A stretch of DNA of 39,579 nucleotides from Gammaproteobacteria bacterium (lineage in GTDB: Bacteria > Pseudomonadota > Gammaproteobacteria > Steroidobacterales > Steroidobacteraceae), in contig JAQGOE010000145.1 in the NCBI GenBank assembly GCA_028293725.1, forward strand, positions 1 to 39,579, in the 5' to 3' direction. Positions 22,363-30,680 of this stretch are shown piece after piece. The notes beneath the pieces are model-generated. The model was not told the DNA's origin. It was given only the letters and a program-made list of their open reading frames with translations, and did not search any database. The position numbers were made by a program, and so were the translations under genes. Positions within the stretch are counted from its first letter, which is position 1. Each line of letters begins with the position of its first letter.

Positions 22363-23490
22363 ATGGAGACGTATGACTTTATTGTTGTGGGTGGGGGCAT
22401 CGCCGGCGGCTCGATTGCGTACGAACTCGCCCGGACCAGTCGTGTTTGTCTGCTCGAGGCGGAGGCCCGGCCGGGGTTTCACGCTACGGGGCGCTCCGCG
22501 GCCTTGTTTGCGCCAACGTATGGAGGCAAGGCGATCCGTTCAGTAACCCGGGCGAGCCGTGCTTTCTTCGACCAACCGCCCCCAGGGTTTTGCGAGCATC
22601 CTCTCCTGCAGCCACGGGGTTGTCTCTACATCGCACGCACTGACCAGCGAGACCGCCTGGAGAGCACGATGGACTCGGTTCGCGCCTCGGGTGGTCGTGT
22701 GACGTTGGTTACGGACCGTGAGGCGAGGGCGCTCGTCCCGCTGTTCAGGGAAGGCTACGTGGCGCAGGCTGCTTTGGACTCCGACGCCATGGATATCGAT
22801 GTCGAGGCGCTCCAACAAGGTTTCATGCGCGGCGCTCGAACAGCGGGTGCCACGATCAGGAGCGATAGCCGTGTCGAGAAGCTACAACGTGGGGACGGGC
22901 TGTGGACGGTTGAAGTCAGCGACGGGCACATCTGCGCTCCGGTGCTGATCAACGCCGCAGGCGCATGGGCCGACGCAGTCGCGGAACTCTGCGGTGCGCG
23001 TCCGATTGGATTGGAGCCCCTGCGCCGCACGGCACTGTTGGTCGACCCTCCTGCTGGAGTGGACGTACGAAGGTGGCCCGCGGTTGTCGATGCCGACGAA
23101 ATGTTCTACTTCAAACCGGACGCTGGTAAGCTGCTGGTGTCACCAGCTGATGAGACGCCGGACAAACCGGGCGATGTCCAACCTGATGACCTCGATGTTG
23201 CGGTCGGAGTGGATCGGGTGCAGGGCGCCCTGGACATCGATGTGCGCCGGGTGAGTCATAGTTGGGCCGGGCTGCGCACCTTTTCTCCAGATCGAACTCC
23301 CGTGGTAGGCTTTGATCCGCACACGCCCGGACTTTTCTGGTGCGCGGGCCAGGGCGGGTACGGCATTCAGAGCGCGCCCGCGCTGGCGCGAACCGCCGCG
23401 GCGCTGGCGAGGCGGGAAAGTGTGCCGGCGGACGTCGCCGCCGAAGGTTTGAAGGCCGAGGATCTCTCTCCTGGTCGGTTCGTGTATTGA
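22363..23490 (+). CDS. FAD-dependent D-amino acid dehydrogenase, DauA-like
   Basis: A 375-residue flavoprotein, the same length as Pseudomonas aeruginosa D-arginine dehydrogenase (DauA) as I recall it. The FAD motif GGGIAG is at residues 10-15 and PGFHATGRSAA at 38-47. Residues that hold the substrate carboxylate in DauA are at identical positions: Tyr53, Arg222, Tyr249 and Arg305 (WAGLRTF). Two pocket residues differ: His48 is Leu and Glu87, which grips the arginine guanidinium in DauA, is Cys. It should deaminate a D-amino acid to a 2-oxo acid and ammonia, but probably a neutral or hydrophobic one. ATG 22363 is chosen over earlier in-frame codons because the FAD motif then sits at the usual distance. 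An XRE-cupin regulator follows by 22 bases. Confidence 0.85.
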   Translation: METYDFIVVGGGIAGGSIAYELARTSRVCLLEAEARPGFHATGRSAALFAPTYGGKAIRSVTRASRAFFDQPPPGFCEHPLLQPRGCLYIARTDQRDRLESTMDSVRASGGRVTLVTDREARALVPLFREGYVAQAALDSDAMDIDVEALQQGFMRGARTAGATIRSDSRVEKLQRGDGLWTVEVSDGHICAPVLINAAGAWADAVAELCGARPIGLEPLRRTALLVDPPAGVDVRRWPAVVDADEMFYFKPDAGKLLVSPADETPDKPGDVQPDDLDVAVGVDRVQGALDIDVRRVSHSWAGLRTFSPDRTPVVGFDPHTPGLFWCAGQGGYGIQSAPALARTAAALARRESVPADVAAEGLKAEDLSPGRFVY

Positions 23491-23512
23491 TGAGGTTTGA
23501 TCGCCCGAGAAC

Positions 23513-24193
23513 ATGAAAAAGCACAGTACCAAACGCTCGAAGAACAGCTCGAGCGAGCGCAGCACGTTGGGAAGTTTGATCAGCCTGGTCCGGGAACGCA
23601 ACGGCTGGACGTTACGCGAGATGAGCGACAAGGTGGGGATTCCACTGTCGACACTGGCGAAGGTCGAGGCGGACAAGCTGTCATTGACCTATGACAAGTT
23701 GCAGCAGTTCACCTCCCGGCTGGGGATGACGCTGGCCGACTTTCTGGCCCAGGCTGACACGCCGGCCGCGGGCGCGGCGCCGCCTGTCTTCACCGCGCGC
23801 CGCAGCCTGACGGGTAACGGCAACTCCATTCAAGTTTCCACGCCGAACTACGATTACCAGTACCTGTGTGCGGACCTGCGCGAGAAGCGCATGGTTCCGA
23901 TGATCACACGCATCCGGGCTCACGACATCAAGGAGTTTGGTGAACTGATACGGCACCAGGGTGAGGAGTTCATCTACGTCCTGGAAGGCACGATCGAAGT
24001 GCACCTGCAGTTCTATACGCCAGTGACTCTTTCCGTGGGGCAGGGCATTTACCTCGACAGCTCCATGGGTCACGCCTACACCGCGAAGGATTGTGAGAGT
24101 GCCCTGGTGATGGGGGTGTGCTCGAGCGAAGACCCTGACCTTGCGCGCGCGCTGATCAGCCTGGCGGAGCACGAAGCGGCACAGGTTGAGTGA
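23513..24193 (+). CDS. XRE-cupin transcriptional regulator
   Basis: A 226-residue protein with a basic, serine-rich N-terminal tail. An XRE-type helix-turn-helix follows (about residues 20-75; LREMSDKVGIPLSTLAKVE is the recognition region). The C-terminal cupin domain (about 125-212) shows GELIRHQGEEFIYVLEGTIE and a second motif around DSSMGHAYTAKD. XRE-cupin proteins, such as PuuR and the SutR/PauR group, commonly regulate polyamine or amino acid catabolism using a small ligand in the cupin. It lies 22 bases after the DauA-like gene and is likely co-transcribed, so it probably senses that enzyme's substrate or product. Its last 38 bases overlap the convergent YkvI-like gene. Confidence 0.88.
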   Translation: MKKHSTKRSKNSSSERSTLGSLISLVRERNGWTLREMSDKVGIPLSTLAKVEADKLSLTYDKLQQFTSRLGMTLADFLAQADTPAAGAAPPVFTARRSLTGNGNSIQVSTPNYDYQYLCADLREKRMVPMITRIRAHDIKEFGELIRHQGEEFIYVLEGTIEVHLQFYTPVTLSVGQGIYLDSSMGHAYTAKDCESALVMGVCSSEDPDLARALISLAEHEAAQVE

Positions 24194-25289
24194 GATATCT
24201 CGGTCTGGCGATCGATACGAACAGAATCGGCAGAATGAAAATCGCGATCAGGACCCAGGAGATCAGGCGGTAGCCTTTGCCGATGAGGTCGACGAGACCG
24301 ATGCCTTGGGCCGCGAACACCGAGATTGTCAGAACCGCCAGGGTTAGCACGCCTCTCATCCCCATGCTCACTTCGCGGCCCGTGCCCGCTCGCAGCGCGC
24401 GTCGCACTCTCTCCATGATTGCGTGCACGAGCCCGCAACCGCTTTCAAGAAGCGCGAAGAAGATCATGGTCTGAAAGAGCAAGCGAACGACCGGGATATC
24501 GATCTTCATCAACAGGAAGTCGGACGGCAAGGTCACGGTGCGGATTTCCGGGTACCAGGCGATCATCGACAGGAAAAAGAACAGCCCGGGGAGCATCGCG
24601 AGCGGGCCGGCGATGACGCCCGCAATGATTGCGTCACGGCGGCTCGTCAGGTGTCTGAGTACTGGAAGGATGGCGACAGCGCCGACGAGGTTGTATCCGG
24701 AGTAGGTGATCCCACCCATGAGCCAGCCGCTGCCGATCGAGGCCGTATGGAGGCTCGTCAGAATCCGCGAGCCAAATTTCGACAAGCTCAGTGCCAGGAA
24801 GACGGCATAGGTGATGTAGAGCAGGACCGAGACGTACTTGAACAGCGGCTCGACCGCGGCGGGGCCGATCGCAACCAGAACTGCGATGGTCGTCAGTAAG
24901 AGTAAGGCGCCAACCAGGGAGGGCCAACCGAACAGCGCGTGGCCGATCGCCCCGGTCGTCGCGCCGAACACCGACAGGATCAGGAGCACGAGCAGGAAGT
25001 ACGTGATCTCGAACACGAACCAACCGCGGCCCAGCAGCTTGCCGAAGAAGGCGCGGTAGTCGAGCAGTTTGTAGGTGAATGAAAACGAGAACGTCAATGC
25101 GCAGATCACGCTCCACAGGACCGTGGCCACGAGGATTGCGAGCAACCCGCCGCCGGGGCCGCTGGGCAGGAAGAATTCCGCGAGCTCGCGGCCGGTCGCA
25201 TAACCGCCGCCAATCACTACGGCCTTGAAGGCCAGGCCCGGAAGGATCCAACGCTGTAGTCGGGTTGACGGGGCTGTCTCGGTGGTCAT
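24156..25289 (-). CDS. YkvI-like inner-membrane transporter
   Basis: A 377-residue membrane protein with about 10 helices. It starts at ATG 25289; the longer TTG at 25307 overlaps the preceding small ORF stop. The first helix has GLAFKAVVIGGGYATGRELAEFF, a glycine-rich broken-helix pattern like LeuT-fold transporters and characteristic of the YkvI family. Function is undefined in the family, though relatives resemble branched-chain amino acid carriers. It is the last gene of an operon with the CPBP protease and a 35-residue peptide gene. Its 3' end overlaps the convergent XRE-cupin gene by 38 bases, so antisense effects on the regulator are possible. Confidence 0.78.
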   Translation of the reverse strand: MTTETAPSTRLQRWILPGLAFKAVVIGGGYATGRELAEFFLPSGPGGGLLAILVATVLWSVICALTFSFSFTYKLLDYRAFFGKLLGRGWFVFEITYFLLVLLILSVFGATTGAIGHALFGWPSLVGALLLLTTIAVLVAIGPAAVEPLFKYVSVLLYITYAVFLALSLSKFGSRILTSLHTASIGSGWLMGGITYSGYNLVGAVAILPVLRHLTSRRDAIIAGVIAGPLAMLPGLFFFLSMIAWYPEIRTVTLPSDFLLMKIDIPVVRLLFQTMIFFALLESGCGLVHAIMERVRRALRAGTGREVSMGMRGVLTLAVLTISVFAAQGIGLVDLIGKGYRLISWVLIAIFILPILFVSIARPRYLTQPVPLRAPPG

Positions 25290-25303
25290 CGGTGGATTGT
25301 GCC

Positions 25304-25411
25304 TCAATGGTTCAGGCCGAGATGGGTGAGATTGAAGGCAACGGCCGCCCCCAACAGGCAGAAGGAGGCCAACACGACCTCGCTGTGCAGTCCGAGGCTC
25401 GTCATTGTCAT
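25304..25411 (-). CDS. 35-residue predicted membrane peptide between CPBP and YkvI genes
   Basis: A short open frame of 35 codons begins at ATG 25411, overlapping the CPBP protease stop as ATGA, and ends 14 bases before the YkvI-like start. The peptide starts MTMTSLGLHSEVV, then runs LASFCLLGAAVAFNL as a single hydrophobic segment and ends THLGLNH. ATGA coupling on one side and tight spacing on the other, in the same direction as both neighbours, are signs of a real gene; without it this stretch would be a 118-base gap in a compact operon. It could be a small subunit or chaperone of the YkvI-like transporter. It is too short for homology to be judged by eye. Confidence 0.6.
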   Translation of the reverse strand: MTMTSLGLHSEVVLASFCLLGAAVAFNLTHLGLNH

Positions 25412-26292
25412 GTCCGTCGCCACCACAAAACCAGCGCGAGTATGCTAGTGATAGCCGGGAGAGCTAACCCGAATTCATCGATGAGGTAGGGAGTCAGCTT
25501 GCCGCTGGAGCCGGTCAGGGGCGTGAAAAAGCTCTGTATGAACAGGTTGTGGGAGGCATGCAGGATCGCGCACGACCAGACGCTGTTCGATTTCAGCCGC
25601 AGCCAGGTGAGAATGACACTCAGGCTCACCACCATGACGGCAAAGCACGGGAGAGCGAACCACCACGGTGTGCCGCTGTTGTAATCGGCGAAGAGCAGGA
25701 GCGGCAGGTGCCACGCGGTCCAAATGAGGCCGGTCAACACCGCACCTGAGGTAAATCCCAGCCGCCCCACCAGATGCGGGGCCAGGAAGCCGCGCCAACC
25801 GATTTCCTCACCCAGAGCATTGGACATGCTTCTCGCGATTACCGTGGTTCCTAACAGAAGGAGATACAGGGGTACGAAGGCGCCGGGGGAGGTGATATGC
25901 CAGCCGAGTTTGGCGCTGAGCGCGGCAATCGCGTTGGAATCGGGGAAGAAACCACCGCCGCAGAGCCATATCAGGCCGTAGGCGAGCGCCGCATACGCCA
26001 GCGGAGTTACGTAGGCGATGACGGCATAGCGTCCGCCGCCCCAACGCAAGCCGAGTGAAGCGGGATCGAGCCGCCGGATGTACACGGTCAGGAAGGCGGC
26101 TATCGCGGGACACCACATCAGGCCACTGACGTAGTGTCCTGCACCCGCGCCCACATGGCCCGCGACGATGATCAGCGCCCAGAAAATCGTACTGAGAGCT
26201 GCGGTGAGCGCCAGAAAGCAAAGGAGGGAGGGGTTGCTCAGGGATTTCTCTATTAAGGAATCTAAGTTTCTCTCATTGACACATATTCTCAT
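25408..26292 (-). CDS. CPBP family intramembrane glutamic protease (Abi/CAAX-like)
   Basis: A 294-residue protein with about eight hydrophobic helices. The three CPBP motifs are clear: EEIGWRGFL (Glu162, Glu163 and Arg167), WTAWHLP (His195), and HASHN (His245, Asn249). These form the catalytic site of the Rce1-type protease family. Bacterial members handle immunity to bacteriocins, signal or pheromone processing, or unknown membrane substrates. The stop overlaps a 35-residue membrane peptide gene by ATGA, followed by a YkvI-like transporter, so the protease may process or assemble these partners. The start ATG 26292 is in an AT-rich stretch that also carries a TTGACA on the forward strand. 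The first 20 residues are less conserved-looking, and a shorter start cannot be excluded. Confidence 0.85.
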   Translation of the reverse strand: MRICVNERNLDSLIEKSLSNPSLLCFLALTAALSTIFWALIIVAGHVGAGAGHYVSGLMWCPAIAAFLTVYIRRLDPASLGLRWGGGRYAVIAYVTPLAYAALAYGLIWLCGGGFFPDSNAIAALSAKLGWHITSPGAFVPLYLLLLGTTVIARSMSNALGEEIGWRGFLAPHLVGRLGFTSGAVLTGLIWTAWHLPLLLFADYNSGTPWWFALPCFAVMVVSLSVILTWLRLKSNSVWSCAILHASHNLFIQSFFTPLTGSSGKLTPYLIDEFGLALPAITSILALVLWWRRT

Positions 26293-26386
26293 ATCAGGCT
26301 TACTCGCTGAAAGTGCCTCGCCAAAAAATGCTCATTCCCGGTAGGGGATCAGCGGCGCGAATCATCCTTCGAGGTGAGTTTCCTGC

Positions 26387-28378
26387 ATGAAGAAGCCGAT
26401 CTTTCCTTGGGGCATGGGCGCCGCCGCCCTGTTCGCTGTGTTGCTGTTGGCCGTGCCGGTGCGCTCTCCTGCCGCAACGCCTGACCAGAACAAACTGCCA
26501 GCGGGGGCGAAGATCGGAAACTACGTCGGCGAAGATGTGATGATCCCGATGCGGGATGGGGTCAAGTTGCATGCTGAGGTGTGGCGGCCCGAGGGCGTTG
26601 GCGCCGGGGCGCTGGCCAACAGCACGCCGGCCGGCGGAGAGCCCGTGACCGGAAAGCCCGTCGCCGGAAAGCCGACCATCGCTGGAAATCTTCCCATTCT
26701 CGTGCAGCGCTCGCCTTACGGGTTCGGCATGGAGAGAGTCACGCGCTCGTTCGGCGCGGAATACAAAGAGCTCGCGCAGGAAGGGTTTATTTTCGTCCTC
26801 GAGGATATTCGCGGACGATTCGGCTCCGAGGGCGAGTTCGTGATGCTGCGATCGAAGGCGCCGCGAGGCGGCGTCGATGAATCGACGGACACGTATGACA
26901 GCATCGACTGGCTCGTGAAGTCGATTCCGGACAACAACGGCAACGTCGGAGTATTCGGAGTTTCTTATTCCGGCTGGACGAGCGCCATGGCAACGGTCGA
27001 TGCGCATCCTGCCCTGAAAGCCGTCTCGGTACAGGCTTCCCCGGAGGACATGTTTATTGGAGACGACTTTCACCACAACGGCGCATTTCGGTTGCAGTAC
27101 GGTTGGGAGTACGCCGCGGCGCTGGAGACCGATGGCCGGACGCTCAACGCGTTCGATTACGACAAGCAGGATCCCTACACCTGGTTGCTCGGGCAGGATC
27201 ATCTAGCGTCCCTCGACCAGCGCAGCCTGGCGCGCACGCTCCCCAGTTGGCAGAACTTCGTCGAGCATCCCAACTACGATGAGTTCTGGCGCGCCGGGGT
27301 GACGTCCGCGCAGATGCCGGCGCGGGTGAGGATCCCCAATCTCATTGTTGCCGGCTGGTGGGATCAGGAAGATTTCTATGGTCCGTTGGCTATCTATAAG
27401 AACCAGGAGCGGGGAGATACGCAACATCGCAACTTCCTGGTCATCGGGCCTTGGAATCACGGCGGTTGGGCCCGCTCCAATGGCGACCGCTATGGGCCGG
27501 TCGAGTTGGGCTCGGATACGGCGACTTATTTTCGGGGACAGGTTGAGACGCCGTGGTTCAGGTACTGGTTGAAGGGAGTTGGGACGCTCGATGAGCCGGA
27601 GGCCCTGGTTTTCGAGACAGGAAGTAACCAGTGGGGGCGATATGACGCGTGGCCGCCCAAGCGGGGCGTATTAAAGAAACGACTTTACTTCCACGCAGGC
27701 AATGTTTTGTCGTTCGAGCCGCCGCGGTCGGGCATTGACGATGTCAAACCCGACACCTTTCTGTCGGATCCCGCGAATCCGGTTCCCTACCGGCAGCAGC
27801 CAGTTTCTGCGGTCATGTCGGAAGGGGGGACCTGGCCGCTATGGCTGGCTGATGATCAGGCGCCTTTTGCAAAACGCGCTGATGTGCTGTCGTGGCAGAC
27901 GCAGCCCTTGGAGAGTGCCGTCACAATTCGCGGTGACGTGATCGCCAGGCTCTTTGCAAGCACGACGGGCAGCGACGCCGACTGGGTCGTTAAGCTCATC
28001 GACATCTATCCCTCGGACGACACTGTGCCCGAGGCGCTGCGCGGGCGGCAGCTAGTCATCGCCGATGAGGTGTTTCGTGGGCGTTTCCGCTCGAGCTTTC
28101 AACATCCCCGCGCACTGACTCCCAACAAGGTGCTCGACTATTCGATCGATCTGCATTCGGCGTCTCACGTGTTCGAGCCGGGACACCGCATTTCTGTCCA
28201 AGTGCAGAGCACCTGGTTTCCGTTGATCGATCGGAATCCGCAGACGTTCCAACCGAGTATTTTCAAAGCGGACCGCGCGGACTTCAAAGCGCAGACTCAC
28301 TCGGTGTTTCATACGGGGCGTTATCCCTCGGCGATCGTCGTGGATGTGGCGACGGGCGGCGGCTCGGGTCAAAGATGA
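26387..28378 (+). CDS. exported CocE/NonD hydrolase, alpha-amino acid ester hydrolase-like
   Basis: A 663-residue serine hydrolase. A signal peptide (residues 1-31) precedes an alpha/beta-hydrolase domain that starts EDVMIPMRDGVKLHAEVW. The triad is visible as Ser193 in GVSYSG, Asp326 in GWWDQED and His358 in GPWNHGGW; the region DDFHHNGAFRLQYGW is typical of alpha-amino acid ester hydrolases. A jelly-roll beta domain forms the C-terminus (HRISVQVQSTWFP). Such enzymes cleave amino acid esters, beta-lactam amides or short acyl-peptides in the periplasm. Residues about 72-104 form a low-complexity insert with KPVAG-type repeats not expected in the core fold. It is followed by an S9 peptidase gene after 22 bases, making a peptide-degrading pair. 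A weak TTGACA lies at 26276-26281. Confidence 0.88.
   Translation: MKKPIFPWGMGAAALFAVLLLAVPVRSPAATPDQNKLPAGAKIGNYVGEDVMIPMRDGVKLHAEVWRPEGVGAGALANSTPAGGEPVTGKPVAGKPTIAGNLPILVQRSPYGFGMERVTRSFGAEYKELAQEGFIFVLEDIRGRFGSEGEFVMLRSKAPRGGVDESTDTYDSIDWLVKSIPDNNGNVGVFGVSYSGWTSAMATVDAHPALKAVSVQASPEDMFIGDDFHHNGAFRLQYGWEYAAALETDGRTLNAFDYDKQDPYTWLLGQDHLASLDQRSLARTLPSWQNFVEHPNYDEFWRAGVTSAQMPARVRIPNLIVAGWWDQEDFYGPLAIYKNQERGDTQHRNFLVIGPWNHGGWARSNGDRYGPVELGSDTATYFRGQVETPWFRYWLKGVGTLDEPEALVFETGSNQWGRYDAWPPKRGVLKKRLYFHAGNVLSFEPPRSGIDDVKPDTFLSDPANPVPYRQQPVSAVMSEGGTWPLWLADDQAPFAKRADVLSWQTQPLESAVTIRGDVIARLFASTTGSDADWVVKLIDIYPSDDTVPEALRGRQLVIADEVFRGRFRSSFQHPRALTPNKVLDYSIDLHSASHVFEPGHRISVQVQSTWFPLIDRNPQTFQPSIFKADRADFKAQTHSVFHTGRYPSAIVVDVATGGGSGQR
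26640..26669. repeat. two 15-bp tandem units in the CocE-like gene
   Basis: AGCCCGTGACCGGAA and AGCCCGTCGCCGGAA are adjacent 15-base units, followed by a degenerate third. They encode KPVAG-like pentapeptides inside a low-complexity insert near residue 85-100. The unit length preserves the frame. Confidence 0.65.
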
Positions 28379-28400
28379 ACGCAGTGAGTAAGGACCGGAC

Positions 28401-30512
28401 ATGAACAACTTCGATTCGAAAGTCGCGCGGCAATGGCGCACGGTGGCGGTTTGCTTCGGCCTGCTCGCGGCAGGTTTGGTTGGGGCGCACCCGGCCGCCT
28501 TTACGATAAACGACGTTATGCAGGCGCCGTATCCGTCCGACCTGGTTGCGGCGCCAGCCGGCCGAGCCGTAGCCTGGGTATTCGATACGAAGGGTTGTCG
28601 CAACATCTGGGTCGTCGACGCGTCGGGTTCTGCGAAAGCACACCCAATCACCGCGTTTACCGAGGACGACGGTTTCGATATTGGCGAACTCGCATGGTCG
28701 CCGGATACGAAGTCAATTGCGTTCACCAGGGCCGCAACGCTCGAGGACGAGGCTCCGACCAACGTCACCAGTTCCCCTGAAGGGCCGAAGCCCCGAGAGG
28801 TGTGGGTGGTTTCGACGGCCGGCGGGGCGCCTCACAAGGTGGGCGCGGGGCATTCGGCTAGCTTTTCGCCCGATGGCAGCCAAGTGGTGTTTGTCGACAA
28901 GAAAAGAGTTCTGGCGGCAGCCGTCAGTGGGGAGGGTGAGGCGCGGCCGCTGATCGTCGATGCAGGTGGTGTTGGCTCGTTGACCTGGTCGCCGGACGGC
29001 AAGAGATTGGCATTCATGAGTCATCGGGGTAGCCACTCGCTCATCGGGGTCTACGAGCTCGCGAGCCGGACGATCGTCTGGATGCAGCCCACTCTGGACT
29101 ATGACAGCTCTCCGGCGTTCTCGCCGGACAGTGCGCGGATTGCCTTTATTCATGTGCTGGCGGAGAAGACTCCACCGGGATTTCTTTCTCGCCGCAGTGG
29201 ACGGCCGTGGTCCGTATGGACCGCGGATGTGAAGACAGGGGAGGGACGGCGCGTCTGGATCGCCGACGCAGGCTCGGGCAGCGTGTTTCAACCGACCTTG
29301 TCCGAGGAGAATCTGTTTTGGACGAGCCACGACGAGCTCGTATTTCCGTGGGAGAAGACCGGCTGGCTGCATCTCTATGCTGTCCCTATGCAGGGCGGCG
29401 CGGCCCGTGCGCTTACTGCGGGCAAGTTCGAGGTCACTCACGTCGCTTTCAGCCATGACCGCAAGCGCCTGGTGTATTCCTCGAGTCAGGATGATACCGA
29501 CAGGATGCATATATGGACGGTCGAGGCCGAACACGGGCAGCCCGTGCCTGCTGTCGCCCAGAGTCACGCTATCGAAGATGATCCGCAGGTCGGCGCCGAC
29601 GGGGTGGTGTTTGCTTTGCAAAGCGACGGCAACCAGCAGCTGCATCCTGTCGTGTTGAGTGCAAAGGGGCAATGGCAGCGGCTTGCCCCTGAAGTCATCC
29701 CGTCTTCCTTTCCATCTGCGAGGCTCGTCATACCACAGGCCGTGACTTTTACGGCGAAGGACGGGCAGGAGACGCACGGGCAGCTCTTCTTGCCGCGTGA
29801 GAGCTCATCCAAACCCCATCCGGCGATCCTGTTCTTTCACGGCGGCCCGCGCAGGCAGATGTTACTGGGGTTCAACCCCATGGGTGCCTACAGCTGGATG
29901 TATGCGTTGAATGAGTACTTCGCTGCCGAGGGGTACATCGTGCTGTCGGTCAACTACCGTGGCGGCATCGGTTATGGTCGCGACTATCGTGAGGCCGAGA
30001 ATTTCGGGCCCGGCGGCGGTAGTGAATTGAACGATTTGCTGGGTGCCATCAGCTTTCTGCAGGCTCGTAAGGACGTCGATTCGCACAGGCTGGGCATCTG
30101 GGGTGGGAGTTATGGTGGACTGATGACCGCCCTCGGTCTGGCGCGTGCCTCGGATGCACTCGCGGCGGGAGTGGACTACGCGGGACTCTATAATTGGTCT
30201 ACGTTTCTGGCGTCTGTGGGCGAGCCGATCGAGGGCGCCGAGGCGAATCAGCGGGCGGTGGATTCGTCGCCGATCGCGACAATCGAAAAATGGCGGTCGC
30301 CCGTATTGGTCGTGCAGGCGGATGACGACCGGAACGTGCCCTCCCAGCAGGCGACGGAGCTCATCGAGGGGCTTAGGTCGCACAATATCGAGCACGACGA
30401 GATCGTGATTCCCAACGAGATTCATGATCTCGCGCGATATTCGTCGTGGATGAGGTTTTTTAATGCGGCGGACGCTTATTTTGAGAAGCATCTGGAGATG
30501 AGCAGCCACTGA
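28401..30512 (+). CDS. exported S9 family peptidase (prolyl oligopeptidase / DPP-IV-like)
   Basis: A 703-residue peptidase with a signal peptide (residues 1-33). A seven- or eight-bladed beta-propeller follows, with repeated WSPDGKR-type segments. The C-terminal alpha/beta-hydrolase domain begins near residue 460. The triad is Ser570 in GGSYGG, Asp in the DDDRN segment (641-643) and His675 in EIHDL. S9B/S9C members are aminopeptidases, acylaminoacyl peptidases or dipeptidyl peptidases acting on short peptides. AAGGA precedes ATG 28401 as a ribosome site. It lies 22 bases after the CocE-like gene, so the two are probably co-expressed to degrade peptides or acyl-amino acids in the periplasm. 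The exact exopeptidase type cannot be assigned. Confidence 0.9.
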   Translation: MNNFDSKVARQWRTVAVCFGLLAAGLVGAHPAAFTINDVMQAPYPSDLVAAPAGRAVAWVFDTKGCRNIWVVDASGSAKAHPITAFTEDDGFDIGELAWSPDTKSIAFTRAATLEDEAPTNVTSSPEGPKPREVWVVSTAGGAPHKVGAGHSASFSPDGSQVVFVDKKRVLAAAVSGEGEARPLIVDAGGVGSLTWSPDGKRLAFMSHRGSHSLIGVYELASRTIVWMQPTLDYDSSPAFSPDSARIAFIHVLAEKTPPGFLSRRSGRPWSVWTADVKTGEGRRVWIADAGSGSVFQPTLSEENLFWTSHDELVFPWEKTGWLHLYAVPMQGGAARALTAGKFEVTHVAFSHDRKRLVYSSSQDDTDRMHIWTVEAEHGQPVPAVAQSHAIEDDPQVGADGVVFALQSDGNQQLHPVVLSAKGQWQRLAPEVIPSSFPSARLVIPQAVTFTAKDGQETHGQLFLPRESSSKPHPAILFFHGGPRRQMLLGFNPMGAYSWMYALNEYFAAEGYIVLSVNYRGGIGYGRDYREAENFGPGGGSELNDLLGAISFLQARKDVDSHRLGIWGGSYGGLMTALGLARASDALAAGVDYAGLYNWSTFLASVGEPIEGAEANQRAVDSSPIATIEKWRSPVLVVQADDDRNVPSQQATELIEGLRSHNIEHDEIVIPNEIHDLARYSSWMRFFNAADAYFEKHLEMSSH

Positions 30513-30680
30513 CGTCGCCGGTTCGTCGCGGCGAGATCAGGCTCCAGGTCTCCAGCGGAGGGGCGGGGGCTTGACCATTGTGCGGACGAGGAGTCGTGTA
30601 ATGGGGCAGCCTGATTTGTCGGATCAGGGATCCTTCGAGCGTCCTGTGGGAGTCATCCCCCGCATCGAAGGAGAAGGATC

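Noticed and set aside
30513..30680. Terminator or promoter in the gap before the DUF899 gene
   Set aside because: Only short imperfect stems (CGCCG...CGGCG) and a TTGACC without a -10 at proper spacing were found.
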